Part shown: one piece after another, positions 43,189 to 51,024 of the stretch
Layout of the letters: each line of letters opens with the position of its first letter
Numbering within the stretch: position 1 is the stretch's first letter
From: Prauserella muralis
GTDB lineage: Bacteria; Actinomycetota; Actinomycetes; Mycobacteriales; Pseudonocardiaceae
NCBI RefSeq assembly: GCF_003202285.1
Contig: NZ_MASW01000007.1
Coordinates: 558,001 to 622,000 of the forward strand
Direction: 5' to 3'
DNA: 64,000 nucleotides
The notes under the pieces: generated by a model
Databases searched by the model: none
What the model saw: only the letters and a program-made list of their open reading frames with translations
What the model was told of the DNA's origin: nothing
Translations under genes and position numbers: made by a program

Positions 43189-44505
43189 ATGCGCGTAGTG
43201 GAAGATGTTCAGGTGCAAGCGCTCACCCCGGACTACGTCGACAGCCTGGCGACCGTGCTCGACCTCGTGCGCACGGGCGCGGCCAGAACCCGGCCCGAGC
43301 TCGGCCGCCGTTCCGGTCTCGGCCGGACGGTGGTGACGCAGCGAGTCAACCAGCTGACGGAGTGCGGCCTGCTCGAGGAGGGCGCGCTCGGCCCGTCCAG
43401 TGGTGGCCGCGCGCCCCGGGAGCTGCGCTTCCGCGCGGGCGCCGGTGTCATCCTCGCGGCGGAGCTGGGTGCCACCAGCATCGGCGTCGGCGTGACCGAC
43501 CTGGCAGGCACGGTGCTCGCCGAGCGCGAGGAGCTCGCCGACATCGCACTGGGACCGGAGCCGGTGCTCGACCGCGTCGAGCAGCTGTTCGACGAGCTGC
43601 TGGCCGAGGTGCGTGCCACCGGCGGCGATGCGGAGGCGACAGTCTGGGGTGTCGGCATCGGACTGCCCGGCCCCGTCGAGTTCGCCACCGGACGGCCGAG
43701 CGCGCCGCCGATCATGCCGGGGTGGGACGGCTATCCGGTGCGCGATCGCCTCACCGCGCGGTTCTCCGCGCCGGTGTGGGTCGACAACGAGGTCAACACG
43801 ATGGCGCTCGGCGAGCTGCGCGCGGGCTCGGCCAAGGGCCAGAGCGACATCCTCTACGTCAAGATCGGCACCGGCATCGGCGCCGGGCTGGTGTCGGGCG
43901 GGCGCCTGCACCGCGGCAGCCAGGGCTGTGCGGGCGACATCGGGCACGCCGCCGTGGCGGACGAGGAGAACGTGGTGTGCCGATGCGGCAACACCGGCTG
44001 TCTCGAGGCCTACGCGGGCGGCGCGGCGCTCGCCAGGGACGGTCTGGCGGCCGCACGCGAGGGCCGCAGCGAGTTCCTGGCCGGAGTGCTGGCCGAGACG
44101 GGAACGGTCACCGCGGGGGACGTCTCCCGCGCGGCGCAGAGCGGCGACCGGACGTCGGTGGAGCTGCTGACCAGGGCCGGGCGGCTCATCGGCAGCCTGC
44201 TGGCGACGCTGGTGAGCTTCTACAATCCCGCGTTGGTCATCATCGGCGGCGGTGTCGCCGCCGCGGGCGATCTGCTGCTCGCGGCCGTGCGGGAGTCGGT
44301 CTACCGCCGGTCGCTGCCGCTGGCGACCCGCGAGTTGCGCATCGCGCGCTCGGCTCTGTCCGACCGCGCGGGGCTCGTCGGCGCGGCGTTCATGGTGATC
44401 GATGAGGTGTTCGCGCCCGAACGGCTCGCGCACTGGGTGGACCGGGGTTCCCCCGCGGGCGATCCGGACCTGGTGGACGTGCCGCTGCGCACGCCGTTGC
44501 TCTGA
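43189..44505 (+). CDS. ROK-family transcriptional regulator
   Basis: 438 aa. An N-terminal winged helix (about 28-75; RTRPELGRRSGLGRTVVTQR) precedes a ROK sugar-kinase-like fold. The phosphate-binding elements are IGLPGPVEF and IGTGIGAGLVSGG. The ROK zinc motif CRCGNTGCLEAY is complete (CxCGxxGCxE). It is probably a repressor whose DNA binding responds to a sugar or sugar phosphate, as in NagC/Mlc/XylR. No sugar-utilisation operon is adjacent, so targets lie elsewhere. A TetR gene follows after 56 bp and a hairpin. Confidence 0.87.
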   Translation: MRVVEDVQVQALTPDYVDSLATVLDLVRTGAARTRPELGRRSGLGRTVVTQRVNQLTECGLLEEGALGPSSGGRAPRELRFRAGAGVILAAELGATSIGVGVTDLAGTVLAEREELADIALGPEPVLDRVEQLFDELLAEVRATGGDAEATVWGVGIGLPGPVEFATGRPSAPPIMPGWDGYPVRDRLTARFSAPVWVDNEVNTMALGELRAGSAKGQSDILYVKIGTGIGAGLVSGGRLHRGSQGCAGDIGHAAVADEENVVCRCGNTGCLEAYAGGAALARDGLAAAREGRSEFLAGVLAETGTVTAGDVSRAAQSGDRTSVELLTRAGRLIGSLLATLVSFYNPALVIIGGGVAAAGDLLLAAVRESVYRRSLPLATRELRIARSALSDRAGLVGAAFMVIDEVFAPERLAHWVDRGSPAGDPDLVDVPLRTPLL

Positions 44506-44508
44506 GCA

Positions 44509-44543
44509 GCCCGGCGACGCGATCGCCTGCCGGGTCGCCGGGC
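44509..44543 (+). terminator. Possible terminator after the ROK gene
   Basis: GCCCGGCGAC and its complement GTCGCCGGGC (44534-44543) lie just past the ROK stop. An alternative 8-bp hairpin (CGCCTGCC/GGCAGGCG) overlaps it. It lies 18 bp before the next start. Confidence 0.45.
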
Positions 44544-44561
44544 AGGCGCTAGCCTGGAGTC

Positions 44562-45182
44562 GTGCCCGACCGCGTCTACGGTGGCCGTTCGACCGCCGAC
44601 CGCCGCGCCGAACGCAGGCGGCGGCTGCTCGATGCCGGGTTGGAGCAGTTCGGCACGGCGGGCTACGCGGCCACCTCGATCGAGAAGCTCTGCGCCGTCG
44701 CCGGGGTGTCCACGCGCAACTTCTACGAGGAGTTCCCCAGCCGTGAGGCGCTGCTGACGGCCCTGTACGACGAGGTGCACGAGCGGGCACTGCGCAGGGT
44801 GGCCGACGCGTTCGCGTCGGCGGCGGGCGAGCCGCTGGCGCGCCGCGTCGAACTGGCCGTGTGGGCCTACATCACCGCCACCGCACAGGACCCACGCTGG
44901 GCTCGACTGTCCTCTGTGGAGATAGTCGGGGTGAGCGAGGCCGTGGAGCGGCACCGTCTCGCGTGGCGTGATCGCTGGGTGCGGTTCCTGGAGGCCGAGG
45001 CAAGGCGGGCCGTCGAGCGCGGCGAGGCCATGTCGCGCAACTTCCACCTCAGCGCCGTGGCGCTGATCGGCGCCGTCAACGAACTCGTCTACCACTGGGC
45101 GAACTGCGAGCACCGCATCCCGGTCGACGAGGTGGTGGCCGAGATCGTGCGGGTGGCCACGGCCGCGCTCACCGGTCCCTGA
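44562..45182 (+). CDS. TetR-family transcriptional regulator
   Basis: 206 aa, GTG start. The DNA-binding domain (about 17-63) has ATSIEKLCAVAGVSTRNFYE followed by EFPSREALLTALYDEV. The ligand domain is all-helical and not assignable. The gene ends inside the 3' end of the convergent gntR gene (14-bp overlap, 45169-45182). Its targets are not evident from context. Confidence 0.84.
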   Translation: MPDRVYGGRSTADRRAERRRRLLDAGLEQFGTAGYAATSIEKLCAVAGVSTRNFYEEFPSREALLTALYDEVHERALRRVADAFASAAGEPLARRVELAVWAYITATAQDPRWARLSSVEIVGVSEAVERHRLAWRDRWVRFLEAEARRAVERGEAMSRNFHLSAVALIGAVNELVYHWANCEHRIPVDEVVAEIVRVATAALTGP

Positions 45183-45942
45183 CCGCGTCGGGTGGCAGGC
45201 CGATGAACATGGTCTCGTGCAGCACGGCGACGTGGCGCTCGGCGATGCCCGCGGCGGTGCCGGCGTCACGATCGCGCAACGCCGCCACCAGCCCGCGATG
45301 CTCCTCATTGGACTCTCGCAGGTACTCCATCGGATAGGGCAGGTAGAACCGGTACAGCTCACGCAGCGCCTGCCCGTACTGCTCGACGGCTGCCCCGACG
45401 CCGCTGGCCTCGGCCAGCGTGAGGTGAAACCGCTCGTCGTGGCCGTGGAACTCCGCCCAGCTGGTGGCCTCGTCCATGGCCTCCACCAGCGCGCCGAGCC
45501 GGTCGAGGTCGGCGTCGTCGGCGTGAGCGGCGGCCAGGTGGGTCACGCCGCACTCCAGCACGAGCCTGCGGTCGATCAGCATGCGCACCTCGCCCGCCGC
45601 CGAGCGGTAGGCGGCCGTGGAGGTCACGGCGGCGCGAGCCGGTCGCGCCGCGACGCGGGTGCCACCTCCCCGGCCCCTGATGCGCTCCAGTACGCCGTCG
45701 CCGACCAGCGACACCAGCGCCCGCCGCGCGGTCATCTCCGACACCTCGAGCGCGGCGGCGATCCGGTCGCTCGGGGGCAGCCACTCCCCCGGCCGGAGCA
45801 GGCCCAGTTCGACGGCGAGCGCGATGCGCGCCCGCACGGTCTCCAGAGCCGACAGCCTGCGAATCCCAGACAGCTCCGGCGCGGTGAGCCTGGCCGGGGG
45901 CACGGTCGGCTGGCTGGAGGGGACGTCGGAGTGGCCCGGCAT
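45169..45942 (-). CDS. GntR-family regulator (FadR/FCD subfamily)
   Basis: 257 aa. The N-terminal winged helix (about 30-100) contains WLPPSDRIAAALEVSEMTAR and RALVSLVGDGVLERIRGRGG. A helical FCD ligand domain follows, with metal-binding His residues in FHGHDERFHLTLAEASG and NEEHRGLVAAL. It is divergent from the amidohydrolase-permease pair and probably represses it through the TGAGCA-N12-TGCTCA site. Ligands of this subfamily are small carboxylates or amino acids. Confidence 0.86.
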   Translation of the reverse strand: MPGHSDVPSSQPTVPPARLTAPELSGIRRLSALETVRARIALAVELGLLRPGEWLPPSDRIAAALEVSEMTARRALVSLVGDGVLERIRGRGGGTRVAARPARAAVTSTAAYRSAAGEVRMLIDRRLVLECGVTHLAAAHADDADLDRLGALVEAMDEATSWAEFHGHDERFHLTLAEASGVGAAVEQYGQALRELYRFYLPYPMEYLRESNEEHRGLVAALRDRDAGTAAGIAERHVAVLHETMFIGLPPDAVRDR

Positions 45943-45981
45943 GGCCCCATGCTAGCCACCTCCGGCGAAAACTGTTCAGGA

Positions 45982-46005
45982 TGAGCACTCTTGTTTAACT
46001 GCTCA
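45982..46005. promoter_or_regulatory. GntR operator candidate TGAGCA-N12-TGCTCA
   Basis: An inverted repeat of 6-bp arms overlaps the -35 box (TTGTTT, 45991-45996) of the amidohydrolase promoter. A regulator bound here would block RNA polymerase directly. Confidence 0.6.
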
Positions 46006-46025
46006 ACTTGATTTATTTTCTCCGG
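45991..46025 (+). promoter_or_regulatory. Promoter giving a leaderless transcript of the amidohydrolase
   Basis: The -35 is TTGTTT (45991-45996), the spacer is 17 bp, and the -10 is TATTTT (46014-46019). The GTG start codon is at 46026, six bases after the -10, where transcription itself should begin. No ribosome-binding site exists, which agrees with leaderless initiation. Confidence 0.65.
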
Positions 46026-46919
46026 GTGTCTTCCGAGTCCCGCCCGCTGCCGGTGGCGCTGGTGCAGGCGGCGCCGCTGCCCGCGACGGCGCCGCCACGC
46101 GACTTCGCCGCCGACGTCGAGGCCGTCGCCGCCCGGCTGCCCCGCGCCGCACTCGTCGCCTACCCCGAACTGCACCTGTGCGGCGTCACGGGCAGCAGGG
46201 CGGAACGGGACGCGCGGCTGCGCGCCGCCGCCGAGCCGCTGACCGGGCCGCGCGTGCGGCTGCTGGCCGAACTTGCGGGCGACCTCGGCATCTGGCTGCT
46301 GCCGGGCACCGTGTGCGAGCGGGACGAGGGCGGCAGGCTGTACAACACGGCGCTGGCCTTCTCCCCCGAGGGCACACTGGCCGCCTCCTACCGCAAGGTG
46401 TTCCCCTGGCGCCCCTACGAGCCCTACGACCCCGGCGAGGAGTTCGTCGTCTTCGACGCGCCCGGTGTCGGCCGCCTGGGGTTCTCCATCTGCTACGACG
46501 CCTGGTTCCCGGAGACGGCCCGGCACCTGGCGTGGCTGGGCGCCGAGGTGATCGTCAACCCCGTGCAGACCACCACCCGAGACCGGCCGCAGGAGATCGT
46601 GCTCGCCCGCGCCAGCGCCATCGCCAACCAGGTGTTCGTGCTGAGCGTCAACGCCGCGGGGCCGGTCGGCACCGGGCACAGCCTCGTCGTCGACCCGGAG
46701 GGCCACGTGCGCGCCGAGACCCCGGGCCCGGACCCGGCCGTGCTCACCGACGTGCTGGACCTCGGCGCCGTCACCCGCACCCGCCGGTCCGGCACGGCCG
46801 GGCTCAACCGCATGTGGGAGCAGTTCACCGACGCCGACGCGCCGCTGGAGCTACCGCTCTATCAGGGCCGCATCGATCCCCGCCGCTGGCGCCCGGCCAC
46901 CCCGGACCCGCCGCGCTGA
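46026..46919 (+). CDS. Carbon-nitrogen hydrolase (nitrilase superfamily amidase)
   Basis: 297 aa from GTG 46026; the open frame reaches a TTG at 46008, but that lies on the -10 box. The catalytic Glu-Lys-Cys triad is clear: Glu48 in AYPELHLCG, Lys124 in SYRKVFPW and Cys156 in FSICYDAWFPE. It hydrolyses an amide or nitrile, releasing ammonia. The subgroup resembles formamidase and aliphatic amidase-like proteins, but the substrate is open. It lies 42 bp before the permease gene, under divergent GntR control: uptake plus deamidation of one nitrogen compound is the likely job. Confidence 0.86.
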   Translation: MSSESRPLPVALVQAAPLPATAPPRDFAADVEAVAARLPRAALVAYPELHLCGVTGSRAERDARLRAAAEPLTGPRVRLLAELAGDLGIWLLPGTVCERDEGGRLYNTALAFSPEGTLAASYRKVFPWRPYEPYDPGEEFVVFDAPGVGRLGFSICYDAWFPETARHLAWLGAEVIVNPVQTTTRDRPQEIVLARASAIANQVFVLSVNAAGPVGTGHSLVVDPEGHVRAETPGPDPAVLTDVLDLGAVTRTRRSGTAGLNRMWEQFTDADAPLELPLYQGRIDPRRWRPATPDPPR

Positions 46920-46961
46920 ACCGCAGGCCGACCTCGTCCTCCACCGCCACCAGGAGCATCC

Positions 46962-48320
46962 ATGTCCGACGCCACCCCCGGCCTGCGCCGCACGCTGCGG
47001 CTCGGCTCCGTCGTCCTCTTCGGACTCGCCTACCTGACACCGCTGATCGTGCTCGGCACCTTCGGCATCGTCTCCGATCTCACCAGCGGAGCCAGCCCGT
47101 CGGCCTACGTGCTCGCGCTCGCGGCGATGCTGTTCACCGCCTACAGCTACGGCACGATGGCCCGCGCCTACCCGGTGGCCGGGTCGGCCTACACCTACGT
47201 GCGCCGCACCATCGACTCCCGCGCCGGGTTCCTGGTCGGCTGGGCGGTGCTGCTCGACTACTTCTTCCTGCCGATGGTCATCTGGCTCATCGGGGGCACC
47301 TACCTGCAGGCGCAGTTCCCCTCGGTGCCGTTCTGGGTGTGGATCGTGGCCTTCGTGGGCGCCACCAGCTGCCTGAACCTGCTCGGCATCAAGGTCGCCG
47401 ACAAGGCCAACTACCTGCTGATGGCCTTCCAGCTGCTGGTGGTCGCGATCTTCGTGGCGCTGTCGCTGCGGCACCTGCTGGCCGCCGACGGCGCGGGCGC
47501 GTGGTTCAGTGTCACGCCGTTCGTCAACGACAGCACCACCTGGGGCGGCGTCTCCGCGGGCGCGGCGCTGGCCGCGTACTCGTTCCTCGGCTTCGACGCG
47601 GTCACCACGCTCACCGAGGAGACGGTGGACCCCCGGCGCACCATGCCGAGGGCGATCCTGCTCATCGCGCTCATCGGCGGCGGGATCTTCGTGGTGGTCG
47701 CCTACACCACGCAACTGGTGCATCCCGGCACCTTCGCCAGCCCCGACTCGGCGGCCTTCGACGTCGCCACCACCATCGCCGGGAACGTGTTCGCCTCGGT
47801 GTTCCTCGCCGGGCTGGTGGTCGCGCAGTTCGCGTCCGGGCTCGCCGCGCAGGCGAGCGCGTCGCGCCTGCTGTTCGCGATGGGCCGCGACGCCGTGCTG
47901 CCGCGGAGGGTGTTCGGCTTCCTGCACGCCAGGTTCGGCACGCCCGCGTTCAACATCGCGCTCACCGGCGGCGTCGGCCTCGTGGCACTGGTGCTCGACG
48001 TGTCCACGTCGACGTCGTTCATCAACTTCGGTGCCTTCGTGGCCTTCACCGCCGTGAACCTGAGCGTGCTCGCGCTGTTCCTGCGCGAACGCGCCGCGGG
48101 AAGGCGGCCCCGGCTCGTGCCCTACGTCGTCGTGCCCGCCATCGGCGCGGGGATCGACGCATGGCTGCTGGTCAACCTCGACTCCGCCGCCCTGGTGCTC
48201 GGCGTGATCTGGCTGGCCGCGGGCGTTGCCTACCTCGCCTACCTGACCCGGCTGTTCCGCGTGCCGCCGCCGGAGCTGGAGCGCGCCGAGCACCCGGAGC
48301 AGGCGGTCAGCGGACACTGA
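46962..48320 (+). CDS. APC-family amino acid/amine permease
   Basis: 452 aa, twelve predicted membrane helices. The first helix has GSVVLFGLAYLTPLIVLGTF, and helix 3 onward reads ARAYPVAGSAYTYVRRTIDS, the typical APC substrate region. SFLGFDAVTTLTEETVDPRR is the conserved loop before helix 7. It imports an amino acid, amine or related compound, presumably the substrate or precursor of the amidohydrolase encoded upstream. The ribosome-binding site is AGGAG. Its 3' end overlaps the convergent ThrRS paralogue by 14 bp. Confidence 0.88.
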   Translation: MSDATPGLRRTLRLGSVVLFGLAYLTPLIVLGTFGIVSDLTSGASPSAYVLALAAMLFTAYSYGTMARAYPVAGSAYTYVRRTIDSRAGFLVGWAVLLDYFFLPMVIWLIGGTYLQAQFPSVPFWVWIVAFVGATSCLNLLGIKVADKANYLLMAFQLLVVAIFVALSLRHLLAADGAGAWFSVTPFVNDSTTWGGVSAGAALAAYSFLGFDAVTTLTEETVDPRRTMPRAILLIALIGGGIFVVVAYTTQLVHPGTFASPDSAAFDVATTIAGNVFASVFLAGLVVAQFASGLAAQASASRLLFAMGRDAVLPRRVFGFLHARFGTPAFNIALTGGVGLVALVLDVSTSTSFINFGAFVAFTAVNLSVLALFLRERAAGRRPRLVPYVVVPAIGAGIDAWLLVNLDSAALVLGVIWLAAGVAYLAYLTRLFRVPPPELERAEHPEQAVSGH

Positions 48321-49545
48321 CCTCCTGCTCCGGCTCCCACAACGCGACGTCGCGGGCCGCGATCCGCGCGGCCATGCGCGACACGGCCTCGGCCTCGGGC
48401 AGGGCGCCGACGCGCCGCCCGTCGCGCAGGCGCAGCGACACCCTGCCGTCCGCTGCCTCCCTGCCGCCGAGCACCACCTGGTAGGGCACGTGCCGCGCGG
48501 CCCGGATCCGGGCACCGAGGCTCCCGCGCTCCGGGCCCGCCTGCTCCACACGCAGCCCGCTGCGGGCACACCGGTGCCCGAACGCGGCGGCAGGCCCCGA
48601 GTGCTCGTCGCTCACCGGCAACACCGCCACCTGCACCGGCGACAGCCACGGGGGCAGCGCCGCGCCGTGCTGCTCGAGCAGGTGCGCGACCGCCCGCTCG
48701 ATGCTGCCGAGCACGCTGCGGTGCACCATCACCGGCCGGTACGGCGCCCCGTCAGCGCCGACGTAGCGCAGCCCGAACCGCTCCGGCTGGTAGAAGTCGA
48801 CCTGCACGGTGGACAGGGTGCTCTCCCTGCCCGCCGCGTCGCTCAGCTGCACGTCGATCTTGGGACCGTAGAACGCGGCCTCCCCCTCGGCGGCCTCGTA
48901 GCCGACCCCGGCGTCGTCGAGGGCCTCGACCAGCACGGCGGCCGAGTGTCGCCAGACGTCCGGCCCGCCCGCGTACTTCCCGCCGGGCCCGGGAAGGGAC
49001 AGCCGGTACCGGGCGGGCCGCAGGCCCAGCGCACGGTAGGCCTGCCCGATCAGCTCCAGCGCTGCCCGTGCCTCGGCGGCGACCTGCTCCGGGGCGCAGA
49101 ACACGTGCGCGTCGTTGAGCTGGATGGCCCGCACGCGGTGCAGCCCGCCCAGCACCCCGGACAGCTCCGCGCGGTACATCGCACCCAGCTCGGCGATCCG
49201 CAGCGGCAGCTCACGGTGGCTGCGGGCGGTGTGCCGGTAGATCAGCGCGTGGTGCGGGCACAGGCTGGGCCGCAGCACGAGCTGCTCGCCACCGACGTCC
49301 ATGGGCGGGTACATGTCGTCGCGGTAGTGTGCCCAGTGCCCGGACTGCTCGTAGAGCTGCCGTTTCGCCAGCACCGGCGAGTAGACGTGCTGATAACCGG
49401 CCTCCCGCTCGAGGTCGCGGACGTACTCCTCCAGCGTGTGCCGCACGATCGCGCCGGCGGGCAGCCAGTAGGGCAGCCCGGCGCCGATGAGGGCGTCGGT
49501 GCCGAACAGGTCCAGTTCCCTGCCGAGGCTGCGGTGATCGGGCAT
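48307..49545 (-). CDS. Threonyl-tRNA synthetase paralogue lacking TGS and editing domains
   Basis: 412 aa. Its first residues (MPDHRSLGRELDLFG) align with the start of the catalytic core of the full-length ThrRS ([14 protein letters not shown]), so about 250 N-terminal residues (TGS and editing domains) are absent. The core is complete: zinc ligands Cys96 (LCPHH), His147 (NDAHVFC) and His275 (VHRSVLGS), motif 2 (GAMYRAELSG), the YGPKIDVQ strand, and the C-terminal anticodon-binding domain from about 305. It should charge tRNA-Thr but not correct serine mischarging. Possible roles are a starvation- or inhibitor-resistant backup ThrRS, or supply of Thr-tRNA or Thr-AMP to a biosynthetic pathway. 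The leader region suggests control by Thr-tRNA level. Confidence 0.87.
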   Translation of the reverse strand: MPDHRSLGRELDLFGTDALIGAGLPYWLPAGAIVRHTLEEYVRDLEREAGYQHVYSPVLAKRQLYEQSGHWAHYRDDMYPPMDVGGEQLVLRPSLCPHHALIYRHTARSHRELPLRIAELGAMYRAELSGVLGGLHRVRAIQLNDAHVFCAPEQVAAEARAALELIGQAYRALGLRPARYRLSLPGPGGKYAGGPDVWRHSAAVLVEALDDAGVGYEAAEGEAAFYGPKIDVQLSDAAGRESTLSTVQVDFYQPERFGLRYVGADGAPYRPVMVHRSVLGSIERAVAHLLEQHGAALPPWLSPVQVAVLPVSDEHSGPAAAFGHRCARSGLRVEQAGPERGSLGARIRAARHVPYQVVLGGREAADGRVSLRLRDGRRVGALPEAEAVSRMAARIAARDVALWEPEQEVSVR

Positions 49546-49546
49546 G

Positions 49547-49583
49547 GTGGTCTCCCCTCTCGTGGACCGAGACGGGTGACCAC
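49547..49583 (-). promoter_or_regulatory. Ribosome-binding-site hairpin of the ThrRS paralogue
   Basis: GTGGTC (49547-49552, plus strand) and GACCAC (49578-49583) form an inverted repeat in the mRNA leader immediately before the start codon. The 3' arm of this stem adjoins GGGGAG, the ribosome-binding site, so folding would hide the site and lower translation. Confidence 0.55.
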
Positions 49584-49584
49584 A

Positions 49585-49623
49585 CGACTGGAGCCCGGGG
49601 CCACCCGCCCCGGGCTCCAGTCG
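49585..49623 (-). terminator. Attenuator hairpin upstream of the ThrRS paralogue
   Basis: A perfect 17-bp stem (CGACTGGAGCCCGGGGC paired with its complement) with a 5-nt loop lies between the leader peptide stop (49638) and the ThrRS paralogue start (49545). It is far stronger than needed for chance pairing. It lacks a T-tract, as many actinobacterial terminators do. Confidence 0.7.
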
Positions 49624-49637
49624 ACTGTGGACATGGG

Positions 49638-49688
49638 TCAGCGCGCCGGGACACTCTCCGGCGTGGTCGTGCGGATGGCGCGCTGCAT
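49638..49688 (-). CDS. Threonine-rich leader peptide (attenuator control peptide)
   Basis: A 16-codon ORF reads MQRAIRTTTPESVPAR and stops. It contains three consecutive Thr codons (ACG ACC ACG) and lies just upstream of a strong hairpin and a ThrRS paralogue. A TACGGT hexamer ends 7 bases before the ATG, so a leaderless transcript is possible. Directly after the Thr codons CGCCGG-N8-CCGGCG can form a small stem that a stalled ribosome would disrupt, the usual 1:2 element of attenuation. Shortage of Thr-tRNA should stall the ribosome at these codons and allow read-through into the synthetase gene. Confidence 0.65.
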   Translation of the reverse strand: MQRAIRTTTPESVPAR

Positions 49689-49713
49689 GCCGGACACCGT
49701 AGCAGAGCCCGTG

Positions 49714-51024
49714 CTACGACGCGGGCGGATTTGTGCTCTGCAGCCAGGCGGCGAAGAACCCGTCGAGCGGGCGGCCCGCGTGCCGCGCCGCGAGCGTGGT
49801 GAACGCCTCGGTGGTCACCGTGGCGTGCCGGTACCTGCCCGTCCAGTCGTGCAGCAGCGCGGTGAACGCCTCGTCGCCCAGCTCGCCGCGCAGGGCATGC
49901 AGGGTCAGCGCGCCCGCCTTGTACACGCGCTCGTCGAACATCCGCGCCACGCCGGGATCGGCCAGCCGCAGGTCGTCGGGCTTCGCCGCGAGCGTCCGGC
50001 GCCAGCGCCGGGCGTGCTCGGCCGCAGCCGGGCCGCCGGAGGTCTCCGACCACAGCCATTCGGCGTAGGTGGCGAAGCCTTCGTTGAGCCAGATGTGCCG
50101 CCAGTCGGCGACGGTGAGGCTGTTGCCGAACCACTGGTGGGCCAGCTCGTGCGCCACCAGCCGCTCGTGGGTGCGCCTGCCGTCGACGTGGTTGGCGCCG
50201 AACACCGCCATGCCCTGCGCCTCGATCGGGTCGTCCAGCTCGTCGTCGGTGACCACGACCGTGTACTCGCCGAACGGGTACGGCCCGAACCAGCGCTCGA
50301 ACACCCGCTCCATCTCCGGCTGCCGGGCGAAGTCGGCCCGCGCCGCGGGGACGAGCCGCGCCGGTGCGGCCACCAGCTGGCGTTCGGACAGCGCGAGGTC
50401 GGTGTAGCGCCCGATCTGCACGCTCATCAGGTAGCTCGCGGTGGGTTCCGCCCGTTCGTAGACCCAGGTGGTGGTACTCGCGGCCCTGCTGCGGGAGACC
50501 AGCGTGCCGGTCGCCCGCACCGTGTACGCCGAGGACGTCGTGAGCGCGAGCCGGTACGAGGCCTTGTCGGCGGGATGGTCGTTGCACGGGAACCATGTCG
50601 GCGCACCGATCGGCTGGCTCGCCACGAGCGCGCCGTCGGTGAGCTCGTCCCAGCCGACGTCGCCCCAGTGCGGCGAGCCGAGCGGGCGCGGATTGCCCGC
50701 GTAGCGGATCTCGGTGACGAATCCGGCTCCGGCCTCGATCCGGCGCTCGGGCCGGATGTGCAGCTTGTGCCGTGCCCGGGTGTACTTCGCGGGCCTGCCG
50801 TCCACCAGCACCCGGTTCACCTTGAACCCGGCGAGGTCGAGGCTGAACCTGGACAGCGCGTGGGAGGCCACCGCGGTGACGCGCGCCGTGCCCGCGAGCC
50901 GGTTGGCGACGAGGCGGTACTCCAGGTCGAGGTCGTAGTGCCGGACGCGGTAGCCGCCGTTGCCGTGCGCGGGCAGGTACGAGTCGCCCGAGACGTCCGC
51001 CCCGGGGGCAGGCGCCTCCGTCAC
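49714..51024 (-). CDS. M1-family metallopeptidase (short aminopeptidase N-like)
   Basis: 436 aa, GTG start overlapping the stop of the NRPS gene (GTGA, 51021-51024). The N-terminal beta domain (about 20-190) precedes a thermolysin-like catalytic domain with HELAHQWFGN and, 18 residues on, NEGFATYAEW: zinc ligands His, His, Glu plus catalytic Glu. The exopeptidase GxMEN motif is replaced by QGMAVFG, as in other short actinobacterial M1 proteins. The C-terminal helical domain of aminopeptidase N is reduced. No signal peptide is seen. Tight coupling to the NRPS-like gene suggests it trims or recycles that enzyme's peptide product. Confidence 0.86.
   Translation of the reverse strand: MTEAPAPGADVSGDSYLPAHGNGGYRVRHYDLDLEYRLVANRLAGTARVTAVASHALSRFSLDLAGFKVNRVLVDGRPAKYTRARHKLHIRPERRIEAGAGFVTEIRYAGNPRPLGSPHWGDVGWDELTDGALVASQPIGAPTWFPCNDHPADKASYRLALTTSSAYTVRATGTLVSRSRAASTTTWVYERAEPTASYLMSVQIGRYTDLALSERQLVAAPARLVPAARADFARQPEMERVFERWFGPYPFGEYTVVVTDDELDDPIEAQGMAVFGANHVDGRRTHERLVAHELAHQWFGNSLTVADWRHIWLNEGFATYAEWLWSETSGGPAAAEHARRWRRTLAAKPDDLRLADPGVARMFDERVYKAGALTLHALRGELGDEAFTALLHDWTGRYRHATVTTEAFTTLAARHAGRPLDGFFAAWLQSTNPPAS

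Noticed and set aside
49545-49701. T-box riboswitch upstream of the ThrRS paralogue
   Set aside because: A GGGTGGCCCC string sits in the hairpin, but the base after TGG would pair with a G discriminator, not expected for tRNA-Thr. No Stem I with a specifier loop is apparent, and the long perfect hairpin plus a Thr-rich ORF fit peptide attenuation better.
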